Part shown: in pieces, positions 1-7,756 of the stretch | Position numbering within the stretch: the stretch's first letter is position 1 | Layout of the letters: each line of letters starts with the position of its first letter | Assembly: GCF_025847205.1 (NCBI RefSeq) | Contig: NZ_JAOYTH010000034.1 | Coordinates: 1 to 14,315 of the forward strand | Origin: Pararhizobium sp. YC-54 | Lineage (GTDB): Bacteria; Pseudomonadota; Alphaproteobacteria; Rhizobiales; Rhizobiaceae | Length of the DNA: 14,315 nucleotides | Direction of reading: 5' to 3' | The notes under the pieces: model-generated | The model's database searches: none | Seen by the model: the letters and a program-made list of their open reading frames with translations, nothing else | What the model was told of the DNA's origin: nothing | Made by a program: the position numbers and the translations under genes

Positions 1-2183
1 GAGGTCAGCACCGCGCCAACCGTATGGGTGTTGCTGAGGTCGACATCGCCGAAGGTGAGCGCCCCGGTCGCCGTCAGCGGCGCCGTCGCCTCGCCCAAGG
101 CGCCGTCGGCGATCTCGCTGACCGAACCGGTGCCGGGACCAGAGGTGATCACCGGCGCGTCATTGGTGCCGTTGATGGTGATCGTCACCGTTTCAGTGTC
201 GGTTGCGCCATTGTCGTCGGTCACCGTTACCACGAAGGTCTCGGTGCGGGTCTCGCCCTCGGCCAGATTGTTGACGCTGGCATCGGTCAGGCTATAGGTC
301 CAGACGCCGGCGGCGGTGATGACGAAGCTGCCATAGGTGCCGGCGGCATTGCCGCTCCAGGTCGCCGTGTGATTGTTATCGACATCGCTCGACACCATCG
401 TGCCGGTGGCGCTCAGCGGCCCGGTCACCGGCGTTTCGTCGTTGGCGGCAAGGCCGGTCTCGGTCACAGTACCGCTGATTTCAGAGGTGGCGCCGATCAC
501 CGGCGCGTCGTTGGTGCCGTTGATGGTGATCGTCACCGTTTCCGTGTCAGTCGCGCCATTGTCGTCGGTCACCGTCACCACGAAGGTCTCGGTGCGGGTC
601 TCGCCCTCGGCCAGGTTGTTGACGCTGGCATCGGTCAGGCTATAGGTCCAGACGCCGGCGGCGGTGATGGCGAAACTGCCATAGGTGCCGGCGGCATTGC
701 CGCTCCAGGTCGCCGTGTGATTGTTATCGACATCGCTCGACACCATCGTGCCGGTCGCCGTCAGCGGACCGGTCACCGGCGTCGCGTCGTCGGCGGCAAG
801 GCCGGTCTCCGTCACCGAACCGCTGATTTCAGAGGCGGCCCCGATCACCGGCGCGTCGTTGGTGCCGTTGATGGTGATCGTCACCGTTTCAGTGTCGGTT
901 GCGCCCTTGTCGTCGGTCACCGTCACCACGAAGGTCTCGGTGCGGGTCTCGCCCTCGGCCAGATTGTTGACGCTGGCATCGGTCAGGCTATAGGTCCAGA
1001 CGCCGGCGGCGGTGATGACGAAGCTGCCATAGGTGCCGGCGGCATTGCCGCTCCAGGTCGCCGTATGATTGTTATCGACATCGCTCGACACCATCGTGCC
1101 GGTCGCCGTCAGCGGACCGGTCACCGGCGTCGCGTCGTCGGCGGCAAGGCCGGTCTCCGTCACTGAACCGCTGATTTCAGAGGCGGCCCCGATCACCGGC
1201 GCGTCGTTGGTGCCGTTGATGGTGATCGTCACCGTTTCGGTGGCGGTTGCGCCATCATCATCTGTCACCGTGACTTGATAACTGAGAATGATTGTCTCGC
1301 CTTGATTCAGGAACTGAACCAGTGCGTTGGGAATCTGGTATGTCCATTCCGTATTCGTCGCCACAAAGCCGTTCGTGAGGGTATCGATCTGCAGCTGGGT
1401 CAATGCCCCGCCATTCCAGACTGGCTGCCCCGATGGCGTGACCGACACCGTCAGCGTGTCGTCGACGTCAGCATCGCTGACGTCGATCGCGCCACTGATC
1501 GTCAGACTGCCGCCGACAACACCAACGTCCTCTGTGAGGCTGCCCGCCTGATCCGCAACAAGGAGAGGCGCGTCATTGGGATCCAGCAAAGCCAGTGTTC
1601 GCTCTTCTCCAGACAGCGCACCAAATTGAAGCTCGGTTGGAGCAAGAAGTCCGATGGCCGGGCCGGCGTCGCCAATATTGCCGCCAGCGTCGGAGAAGTT
1701 TCCGCCGCCACTCTGGTTGGATGCGACGCTAATCGTCCCGTCAGGCCCGGCGGCCACGTTGATGCCGTTGCCTTCAAGCACCGCGATCAACGTCTCCTTC
1801 GGGATCTCTGCGTCGCCGATGACAAACGTCGGAATCTTCAATGCTGCGTTTAGGATTGTGATCTTCGAACCATCAGGCTGCTCCAACACGATGTTGGCGC
1901 CAAGGACCTGAATCTTCTCCACGGAGACACCGGCTGGAAGTCGAACGACGTTTGAGGCGTCAGCTGTGACAATCTCGGGCGCTATAGAGGCCGGAGCTGC
2001 TGCTTGGGCATTGGATACGGGCTTTCCCGTGGCAGGGTCGAGGAACTGCGGCTCTGCCGAACCAGCATTTTCAGCCTGCGCCAAGATCTGCTCGGCATTT
2101 CCGTCGGGTGCAGCACGGAGCTCGACGCTCTCTTCAGCCCCTGCATCCACATCGCTAGAGAAATCCGCACGTTCCGTTGCCAT
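1..2183 (-). CDS. Large VCBS-repeat adhesin exported by type I secretion, N-terminal part (3' end beyond window)
   Basis: The minus-strand frame is open from ATG 2183 to the window edge (727 codons), so only the N-terminus is seen. The ATG follows a G-rich ribosome site (GGGGGG, 7 nt spacer). There is no signal peptide; proteins of this class are exported by a C-terminal type I signal, which would lie off-window. Residues about 75-175 (NVVRLPAGVSVEKIQVLG, then EQPDGSKITIL) resemble the N-terminal retention module of LapA/BapA-type adhesins. VAAG at residues 143-146 resembles a LapG di-alanine site, and a Gly-rich linker follows (about 159-175). A first VCBS/cadherin-like unit spans about 210-322. 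Three near-identical 116-residue units follow (323-438, 439-554, 555-670), each starting NGTNDAPVIG and ending TVTITI. A fourth, divergent unit begins at 671. The divergent LapG-like protease and nearby exporter support an attachment/biofilm adhesin. The substrate link is inferred from context. Confidence 0.88.
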   Translation of the reverse strand, partial: MATERADFSSDVDAGAEESVELRAAPDGNAEQILAQAENAGSAEPQFLDPATGKPVSNAQAAAPASIAPEIVTADASNVVRLPAGVSVEKIQVLGANIVLEQPDGSKITILNAALKIPTFVIGDAEIPKETLIAVLEGNGINVAAGPDGTISVASNQSGGGNFSDAGGNIGDAGPAIGLLAPTELQFGALSGEERTLALLDPNDAPLLVADQAGSLTEDVGVVGGSLTISGAIDVSDADVDDTLTVSVTPSGQPVWNGGALTQLQIDTLTNGFVATNTEWTYQIPNALVQFLNQGETIILSYQVTVTDDDGATATETVTITINGTNDAPVIGAASEISGSVTETGLAADDATPVTGPLTATGTMVSSDVDNNHTATWSGNAAGTYGSFVITAAGVWTYSLTDASVNNLAEGETRTETFVVTVTDDKGATDTETVTITINGTNDAPVIGAASEISGSVTETGLAADDATPVTGPLTATGTMVSSDVDNNHTATWSGNAAGTYGSFAITAAGVWTYSLTDASVNNLAEGETRTETFVVTVTDDNGATDTETVTITINGTNDAPVIGATSEISGTVTETGLAANDETPVTGPLSATGTMVSSDVDNNHTATWSGNAAGTYGSFVITAAGVWTYSLTDASVNNLAEGETRTETFVVTVTDDNGATDTETVTITINGTNDAPVITSGPGTGSVSEIADGALGEATAPLTATGALTFGDVDLSNTHTVGAVLT
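174..1217 (-). repeat. Three tandem 348-bp VCBS-repeat units in the adhesin
   Basis: The units are at 870-1217, 522-869 and 174-521 in reading order, with a constant 348-bp period (116 codons). By my reading of the translations, units 1 and 2 differ at two residues (V/A in GSF.ITAAG, K/N in TDD.GAT), and unit 3 differs from unit 1 at about six. This DNA-level similarity points to recent duplication or ongoing homogenisation. Copy number could vary between strains, and such arrays are prone to assembly collapse. A further, clearly diverged unit starts at 173 and runs off the edge. Confidence 0.95.
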
Positions 2184-2630
2184 CGTAATACCCCCCGAGA
2201 ATTCAACTGAAGTAAACATAGGATATTTACGAAATCAATTCTTGAGAGATACATAAATTGCAAAAATATATATCATGATATAAATTCATGCTGAAAAATT
2301 ATTGAAATGCGATTGATTGATATAATATATTATGCATTACGTTTACAGGTAACGACCACTTGGCTGCACGAAAGCCTCATTGGCTGCTTGTTTTTCACCG
2401 GAAACTTCACGCCTGGAAATTTCCGTCGACGATAAGAATAAGGAATAACCTAGTTGAAAATGCGTCATAGTGCTATTATTACCTAACAGATCCTTAATTT
2501 GTCATATAAAATTTTATTAAATTTTTGCTATAAACGCATATAATAATAATATACTTGGTAATACATGCGGGTTTACGTCATTTTTTCTTTTAAAGTCTAG
2601 GTTGCCTCCACTAGCCACGGAGACACCACG
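2184..2630. promoter_or_regulatory. AT-rich divergent promoter region between adhesin and protease
   Basis: This 447-bp gene-free stretch lies between two divergent starts and is strikingly AT-rich next to its GC-rich neighbours. It holds a perfect 14-bp palindrome at 2269-2282 (TATATCATGATATA) and a perfect 12-bp palindrome at 2322-2333 (ATAATATATTAT). A TATAAT hexamer at 2539-2544 could be a -10 box for the protease, but I see no convincing -35. The protease ribosome site GGAG is at 2619-2622. Such AT-rich divergent regions are typical targets of rhizobial Ros/MucR-type or H-NS-like silencers; that is inference. Promoter positions are not established. Confidence 0.5.
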
Positions 2631-3563
2631 ATGACCATGAATGGCCGGAAGTACTATGAAAAGCTCTTGAGCATTTCCGCAATCACGGCCAGCCTCGTTG
2701 GCCTTTCGGCCGCATCCGCCACATGCAGTGAGCGTATAAACCCAGGATATCTTGGTGTCGCGCATCAGCTGATAGGTTTTGTCGCCGCTCCAGCGGCGGC
2801 CGTTGTATGGGCAACAGGCAACTGGTCAAACGAAGCCGATCAGAAGGCCGCAAAGCCAGCCGTACAACGGGTTTCCGCCGCTGCGACCCTCGCCGATCGA
2901 TCATCCCCGCAGAGGATGTTGCCCGAACCCAGTGCCGTGTTTCGGTCGGTGGCCTTCACAGCGAATTCGATCCCAGCTGCGCGAAAGTGGAAAGAGGTAT
3001 TTCCCACGATCGTCCACTCCGATTTCAAGCACTGCGACAAGCAGAGCGACTGTTCTGCACGCTCAATCCTTCAAAAAGCCATCGAGAATTCTGCTGACGC
3101 CAACTTCCGGCAGAAACTGCAAGGGATCAACACAACCGTGAACCGCCTGGTCCACTATCAGCCGGATGCACAGAATTACAGTGCCAAGGACTATTGGGCC
3201 TCCCCTGACGAGATTCTTGCCCGGGGAAAAGGCGACTGCGAGGACTACGCTATTCTGAAAATGGCCGCTCTGAAAGCAACTGGTTTGCCGGCACAGGCTA
3301 TGTCGATCGTCGTGCTGCGGGATACCCGGCGCAATCTCTTTCATGCGGTGCTGGCCGTAACGACCAGCAAAGGACATTTCATCCTGGATAACCTGTCCGA
3401 CCGGGTGAAACTGGATCGGGACCTACCGGACTATCAGCCGCTCTTTTCGGTCAGTGCGGAGCGCGCATGGATCCACGGCGTCAAGGTAGGAGGCGAAAAA
3501 ATTGCGTCGGCACAACCGCCGCTGTCGGATGTCATGCCGGGCGAAGGCATTTCACTTCAATAG
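2631..3563 (+). CDS. LapG-like periplasmic transglutaminase-fold cysteine protease (BTLCP family, peptidase C93)
   Basis: This 310-residue protein starts at ATG 2631, with GGAG 8 nt upstream. Residues 1-30 form a Sec signal peptide (hydrophobic stretch ending AASA). The catalytic domain occupies about 115-290. It has the BTLCP pattern YWASPDEILARGKGDCEDYA with Cys203, then FHAVLAV with His238 and ILDN with Asp253, giving an intact Cys-His-Asp triad. The Asp and Glu flanking Cys203 (DCED) are the residues that bind calcium in LapG structures. Cys135 and Cys141 may form a disulfide. LapG cuts the N-terminus of LapA-type adhesins at a di-alanine and so releases them from the cell. The divergent adhesin with a VAAG site is the obvious substrate candidate. 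An Ala/Pro-rich segment (about 31-115) makes it longer than Pseudomonas LapG, which I recall as about 250 residues. Many rhizobial BTLCPs have unknown substrates, so the LapG role rests on context. Confidence 0.85.
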   Translation: MTMNGRKYYEKLLSISAITASLVGLSAASATCSERINPGYLGVAHQLIGFVAAPAAAVVWATGNWSNEADQKAAKPAVQRVSAAATLADRSSPQRMLPEPSAVFRSVAFTANSIPAARKWKEVFPTIVHSDFKHCDKQSDCSARSILQKAIENSADANFRQKLQGINTTVNRLVHYQPDAQNYSAKDYWASPDEILARGKGDCEDYAILKMAALKATGLPAQAMSIVVLRDTRRNLFHAVLAVTTSKGHFILDNLSDRVKLDRDLPDYQPLFSVSAERAWIHGVKVGGEKIASAQPPLSDVMPGEGISLQ

Positions 3564-3592
3564 CTCGATTTACGCCGATACTGCGCAGCCTC

Positions 3593-4204
3593 CTACCCCA
3601 GTATGAAGCCGATAACGACATCCTGATCTGCGAACGATGAGAGGGCTGCGTTGAGCCGGCCGCGGGTCAACTGGTCATTGATGCCGATCGTAAAGCCCGC
3701 CGGTTGAGGCTCTCCCGGCGACGTTTTCAGTCGCTCGACCAGGTCTTTAAACTGAACATCGAACGAGAGCCTCAGGCCATGAGCAGGTGACGCCTGCTGG
3801 AACCGCGCAAAGCGCGTCTGAACAAACGTCAGAAACGCCGGATTATAGGAGATGATGCGCTTGTCGCCGGTCAGCGCAAACGCGGGGGACGGACAGGCTC
3901 TAACCTGGCCGGCGATGACCGACGGTCCGCTACGCTCCCGGGCACTGGATAGCTCACTCTTGAGAAAAGCAGTTGCGACGTAGCGCAGCCTGGCCGTCAG
4001 GTTTCCTTCTCCCTCGAGTGATTTTTCGCACTCCGCAACAATGTCTGCGAGCTTGCATTGCTTGTGAGCGGCAAGGTCGACAAGCCCCGACCAGTAGATC
4101 TCTTCCAGTTTTATTCCGCGCCGCTGCCCGGCGACGGTAATGATGCGAAATCTGAGCAGGCTCAGGTCCGGTTCTGGTGGAGAGTCCGGTCGGTTCAAGG
4201 CCAT
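3593..4204 (-). CDS. Ribbon-helix-helix (RHH_4-like) protein with a possible PAS-like C-terminal half
   Basis: This 203-residue protein has its ATG (4204) 3 nt past the hlyD stop (TAGCCAATG), so translation is probably coupled and it belongs to the secretion operon. Residues about 18-85 (RFRIITVAGQRRGIKLEEIYW, LAAHKQCKLADIVAEC, GNLTARLRYVATAFL) follow the pattern of the alphaproteobacterial ribbon-helix-helix family RHH_4 (PF13467 from memory), which is thought to bind DNA. Residues about 100-200 (ACPSPAFALTGDKRIISYNP, then AFLTF) read like the start of a PAS sensory domain; this is weaker. There is no signal peptide or membrane segment, so it should be cytoplasmic. It could regulate the adhesin/exporter locus in response to a ligand; this is inference. 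The gene is convergent with the protease gene, 29 bp from its stop, with no clear hairpin between them. Confidence 0.7.
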   Translation of the reverse strand: MALNRPDSPPEPDLSLLRFRIITVAGQRRGIKLEEIYWSGLVDLAAHKQCKLADIVAECEKSLEGEGNLTARLRYVATAFLKSELSSARERSGPSVIAGQVRACPSPAFALTGDKRIISYNPAFLTFVQTRFARFQQASPAHGLRLSFDVQFKDLVERLKTSPGEPQPAGFTIGINDQLTRGRLNAALSSFADQDVVIGFILG

Positions 4205-4207
4205 TGG

Positions 4208-5488
4208 CTAGCGTTCCCGCAAAGCTTCTTCGCGCGCTTTGTTGATCGGCTTCATGAGATAGGCCAGAATCGTTTTCTTGCCCGTCATAATGTCCACCGA
4301 TGCAATCATGCCCGGCATGATCGCGTATTCCCGTCCATCCTTGACGAGAGCTGCCGTGTCTGTTTTGACGCGTACCAGATAGTAGGTTTCACCACTGTTC
4401 TGGTCGACGAGACTATCAGCGCTGACGGTTTCGACAACGCCGCCAAGGCCGCCGTACACAGAGAAATCGTAGGCCGAAATCTTGATCAGGGCTGGCTGGC
4501 CAGGGCGCACGAAGGCGACATCCCTTGGCGGCAATCGCGCCTCGACGAGCAACACTTCCGATGTCGGAACGACCCCGCCAATCACGGCGCCAGGCGTCAC
4601 ATAGGCTCCGACCGTGTTAACGTCGAGTGTATTGATAATACCATCGACAGGCGAACGGATATCGGTGTTTTCAACTCGGCTACTGGCGCCACGGATCGTT
4701 TCGTCGATCACAGACAGCTGCGAAAGCGCCTCGGTTTTTTCCGCCAGCGCCTCCTGGCGTAGTTCCAGCGAAAGTTCCGTCACTTGCAGTGAAGCTTCAT
4801 TGATCGCCGATTCCAGGCGACCTATCGATTCCCTCGATAAAGCAAGCTGGCCACGCGCCTCTGTCAACTCTTTCTCCACCCGCAGCAACTCAGTCTGCGC
4901 CACGAGCTTCCGCTTGACCATCGGCGCAAGCAGTTCCTGCTCACGTTCGGTTATCTGAAGCCCCTCTATGAGCCGCGTGATGTTGGCCTGCGCCTCCGCC
5001 AGCTCTTTTTCACGCTGGCCGTGGCGCGCTTGCATAACCGAGCGCTTGTTGTTGAAGTTGCCAGCTTTGGCCCGAAGCAATTGCTGCTCGTTCCCGCATA
5101 TGCTTGGTGCAACTTCGGCAATATCTGCCGGGCATTTGTACACTGCGTCATAGGTCCCGGCTTCTTCGAGTTCCAATCGCGCGATCTGTGCCCGCAAGGA
5201 GCGTGCTTTGGCTTCAAGTTCGCCAAGCGACGATCCGCTGGCGGTGTCATCCAGCCTGAGAATCAGATCGCCGCGACGTATAACCTGTCCAACCTGGACA
5301 GCAATCTCGCGCACGATACCGGGTTCGCTCGATTGGATAATCTGCGTTTTCGAGACGGGGATCACCTTGCCCTCGCCTCGCGCGATCTCGTCGACCTCGG
5401 CGATGCCGGCCCAAAGGAAAAATGAGACGATGAGAAGACCCACAATGAATAATCCGGCTCGCGCTGCCAATGGTGGTTTCTCAGTCAT
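4208..5488 (-). CDS. HlyD/LapC-like membrane fusion protein of a type I secretion system
   Basis: This 426-residue periplasmic adaptor bridges the inner-membrane ABC exporter and the TolC-like channel. I chose ATG 5488 because AAGGAGG (5499-5493) lies 4 nt upstream; the in-frame TTG 5512 and ATG 5503 would put that site inside the coding sequence. A single membrane helix (about 9-30, FIVGLLIVSFFLWAGIAEVD) follows a short cytoplasmic tail. The first half of the lipoyl-like domain follows (about 43-82, SSEPGIVREIAVQVGQVI). A long alpha-helical coiled-coil hairpin runs about 83-290, and a beta-barrel reaches the end, where YAIMPGMIASVDIMTGKKTI is the usual HlyD C-terminal signature. Cys119 and Cys131 flank a short loop and may form a disulfide, a spacing I associate with LapC-like adaptors. 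The gene lies 69 bp after the ABC gene and directly before the RHH gene. Confidence 0.92.
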   Translation of the reverse strand: MTEKPPLAARAGLFIVGLLIVSFFLWAGIAEVDEIARGEGKVIPVSKTQIIQSSEPGIVREIAVQVGQVIRRGDLILRLDDTASGSSLGELEAKARSLRAQIARLELEEAGTYDAVYKCPADIAEVAPSICGNEQQLLRAKAGNFNNKRSVMQARHGQREKELAEAQANITRLIEGLQITEREQELLAPMVKRKLVAQTELLRVEKELTEARGQLALSRESIGRLESAINEASLQVTELSLELRQEALAEKTEALSQLSVIDETIRGASSRVENTDIRSPVDGIINTLDVNTVGAYVTPGAVIGGVVPTSEVLLVEARLPPRDVAFVRPGQPALIKISAYDFSVYGGLGGVVETVSADSLVDQNSGETYYLVRVKTDTAALVKDGREYAIMPGMIASVDIMTGKKTILAYLMKPINKAREEALRER

Positions 5489-5490
5489 GT

Positions 5491-5499
5491 CTCCTCCTT
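5491..5499 (-). promoter_or_regulatory. Ribosome binding site deciding the hlyD start
   Basis: On the minus strand AAGGAGGAG precedes ATG 5488 by 2 to 4 nt. It is the strongest Shine-Dalgarno match seen in the secretion operon and argues against the upstream TTG/ATG starts. Confidence 0.75.
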
Positions 5500-5557
5500 C
5501 CATCGGTCGCAAGCCAGGTTTTTGCAGTGGGTCCCTTCAACAGCATCGGTCACCGGT

Positions 5558-7723
5558 CTACACCGGCGGGGGGGCGGCAGACACGGCGCGCTTCTGCAAC
5601 TGCGCAATGACCTCTGCCTTGGGGCCGTCCGCAACGATGCGGCCCCGATCCAAAACCAGCAGCCGATCGGTCAGTTGGAGCATGCTGTGGCGGTGGGTTG
5701 ATATCAGCACCGTAACATCAGTTCCGAAGACGGTGGACAGTTTTTCAATAAGCTCGCGCTCGCTGGCGAGATCCATTGCACCGGAGGGCTCGTCCAGGAA
5801 GACGACCTTCGGCTTGCGCAAGAGAATGCGAGCAATCGCGACTGCTTGGCGCTGCCCCCCTGAAAGCTGGGCGCCACGCTCTCCAACGGGCATGTCATAG
5901 CCGCGCGGGTGATAGGAGACGAAGTCGTCCACACCTGCGAGCTTGGCGGCCTCCACCATCTCGTCGTCGCTGGCGGTCGGATTGGCCATCAGCAGGTTTT
6001 CCTTCACGGTACCCGAGAAGAGATCCGAATTTTGCGAGACGAAAGAAACGGCTGAGCGAACCACCGAAGGATGCAATTGACGGACATCGACGCCGTCGAG
6101 CAGAACCCGGCCGGCGCTTGGCGGGTAAAGTCCGACAAGCAGACGCCCCAACGTGGTTTTACCAGAACCGACCCGGCCAATGATACCCACGCGTTCACCC
6201 GGCCTTATCGTCACGTTCATGGCGTTGACGACTTTGTTGTCCGTGCCTGGGTATGCGAAGTCGACATTTGCGAAGGTGACGCTGCCGTTGCGTATATCCC
6301 GGTTAACGAAACCGACCGTATCTGGTCGGTCCTCCGGCTGTTCCATGACAGAATTCAAGATGCGCAGCGAAAGAAGTGCCTGTCGAAGCCGCGCCAGCGT
6401 CATCGCAATCTGGCCGAGCGGCGCCACGGCGCGGCCTGCAAGCATGCTGGCAGCGATGATCGCTCCCGACGAAATATTTCCCTCGGTGAATTCGTAGGCG
6501 CCAGCAACGACAATTGCGATTGTCACCAGCTGCTGGACGAACTGCGTTGCGTGCGTCGCCCATGAAGAAATCGCCTTGATCTGCTCCGAGGTGCTTGTGG
6601 AGTGCTTTGCAAGCTCGTTCCAGCGTCGCAAAAGCTGCTTCTCCGAGTGCAGCGTTTTAATGGTCTCGATTGCCCCTATCGTCTCGACGAGCAGCGATTG
6701 GCGTTGGGAGGATTCATTGGACGCTGCCGCGACCCGTTTACCGATCCGGTGCTGAGCAACATATCCGATGATCAGACTGATGACAAAGGCAACGGTCGGG
6801 ACAAGCGCTATCCAGCCAGCCACCGCATAGATCGCAGCGATAAAGACGAAGACGAACAGGCTGTCGATAATTGTGCTCAGCGTGTTCGAAGTGAAGAATT
6901 CGCGGACGAACTCGTACTGCATCGCACGGTTGGCATATTCGCCGGTCGACAATGGTCGCGACGCCATGGTTGCATACAATATCTTCTCGAACAGCATGTA
7001 GGAAAGCTTCACGTCTGCTTTCCGCCCCGCGTAGTCAATGAGGGCCGCCCGTGCCGACTTCAGCAGAAAATCGAACAAGATGACTTGACTGATGCCAAAC
7101 GCCAGAACCCATAACGTGGCAATTGCCTTGTTTGGCAGGATTCGATCATAGACATTCATCGTAAAGAGCGGCGCCGCAAGTGCGAGCACATTGATGAAAA
7201 AGGCCGCGATGGCAACTTGTATGTAGGCCTGCCAGAAAGGCCGCAGCGTCGAAAAGAGCCAGTGCCGGCGGTCAATGGTGCGGGCCGTGCCAACGCCTGC
7301 GTCGCTTGCATTGAGATACGTCGCCGAGAACGACACAGCGTACGCCATATCACCGAGTGGCAGATCTTCGAACTTTAGCGCTACACTGTCCAACGGCATC
7401 ACTGCGTTTGACAGGCTAAGCATGCCGTCCAGACCTTCTTCCAACAAGGCAGTGGCACGGCCGTCTTGGAAGACGATGAGGAGAGGCAATACGAACTTGC
7501 GGTTGGCAAGCGCTCGAGCCGATACGATTTCTGCCTCCAGTCCGACACGTTCGGCAATGCGCGATATGTCTTCAAAGCTCGGCGAGCCGGCGTCAAACGG
7601 CACGTCGGAGTAAAGCACGGTGTCAGAAGAAGGGCGCCCCAGGAAGACGCAGATCTCCCTGAATGCTGAGGTAAATTCGGTCGAGGGCGCGTGCGCGCGC
7701 GCTTGCCTTTCAATACGTTGCAT
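5558..7723 (-). CDS. Type I secretion ABC exporter (permease-ATPase, LapB/LssB-like)
   Basis: This 721-residue inner-membrane exporter would drive adhesin export. ATG 7723 is chosen; the adjoining GTG 7726 is equally possible, and an in-frame stop lies at 7750-7748. Residues about 15-140 form a C39-peptidase-like domain without a recognisable catalytic Cys-His pair, as in exporters of large repeat adhesins that are not processed at export. Membrane helices lie within about 150-440, including the family-typical MQYEFVREFFTSNTL. The ATPase domain has Walker A GRVGSGKTT (516-524), signature LSGGQRQ (from 620), Walker B VVFLDEP (Asp644, Glu645), D-loop SGAMD, and switch His in ISTHR, all intact. 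It lies 33 bp after the tolC-like gene and 69 bp before hlyD. The LapB/LssB-type domain order and the nearby adhesin point to that substrate rather than a toxin or peptide. Confidence 0.93.
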   Translation of the reverse strand: MQRIERQARAHAPSTEFTSAFREICVFLGRPSSDTVLYSDVPFDAGSPSFEDISRIAERVGLEAEIVSARALANRKFVLPLLIVFQDGRATALLEEGLDGMLSLSNAVMPLDSVALKFEDLPLGDMAYAVSFSATYLNASDAGVGTARTIDRRHWLFSTLRPFWQAYIQVAIAAFFINVLALAAPLFTMNVYDRILPNKAIATLWVLAFGISQVILFDFLLKSARAALIDYAGRKADVKLSYMLFEKILYATMASRPLSTGEYANRAMQYEFVREFFTSNTLSTIIDSLFVFVFIAAIYAVAGWIALVPTVAFVISLIIGYVAQHRIGKRVAAASNESSQRQSLLVETIGAIETIKTLHSEKQLLRRWNELAKHSTSTSEQIKAISSWATHATQFVQQLVTIAIVVAGAYEFTEGNISSGAIIAASMLAGRAVAPLGQIAMTLARLRQALLSLRILNSVMEQPEDRPDTVGFVNRDIRNGSVTFANVDFAYPGTDNKVVNAMNVTIRPGERVGIIGRVGSGKTTLGRLLVGLYPPSAGRVLLDGVDVRQLHPSVVRSAVSFVSQNSDLFSGTVKENLLMANPTASDDEMVEAAKLAGVDDFVSYHPRGYDMPVGERGAQLSGGQRQAVAIARILLRKPKVVFLDEPSGAMDLASERELIEKLSTVFGTDVTVLISTHRHSMLQLTDRLLVLDRGRIVADGPKAEVIAQLQKRAVSAAPPPV

Positions 7724-7756
7724 CACTGCTGGCCATGTCCGCTTGGGCTACGACCA

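Noticed and set aside
24..1166. Long plus-strand open frame (380 codons) with internal repeats
   Set aside because: It is the antisense shadow of the three GC-rich VCBS units; the minus frame is a clear VCBS adhesin with an ATG and runs on without stops.
174..1217. Tandem repeats as a CRISPR array or non-coding satellite
   Set aside because: The 348-bp period is an exact multiple of three, has no spacers, and encodes uniform 116-residue VCBS units.
1275..1853. Plus-strand open frame of 192 codons
   Set aside because: It lies fully antisense to the adhesin N-terminal region, has no recognisable family and no ribosome site of note.
3564..3592. Bidirectional terminator between the convergent protease and RHH genes
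   Set aside because: The 29-bp gap shows no stable hairpin or T-run on either strand.
4058..4762. Plus-strand open frame of 234 codons
   Set aside because: It is antisense to the RHH and HlyD genes, both of which have strong family signatures.
5568..5574. G7 homopolymer as a phase-variation tract in the ABC exporter
   Set aside because: It lies a few codons before the stop, so slippage would change only the extreme C-terminus after all ATPase motifs.
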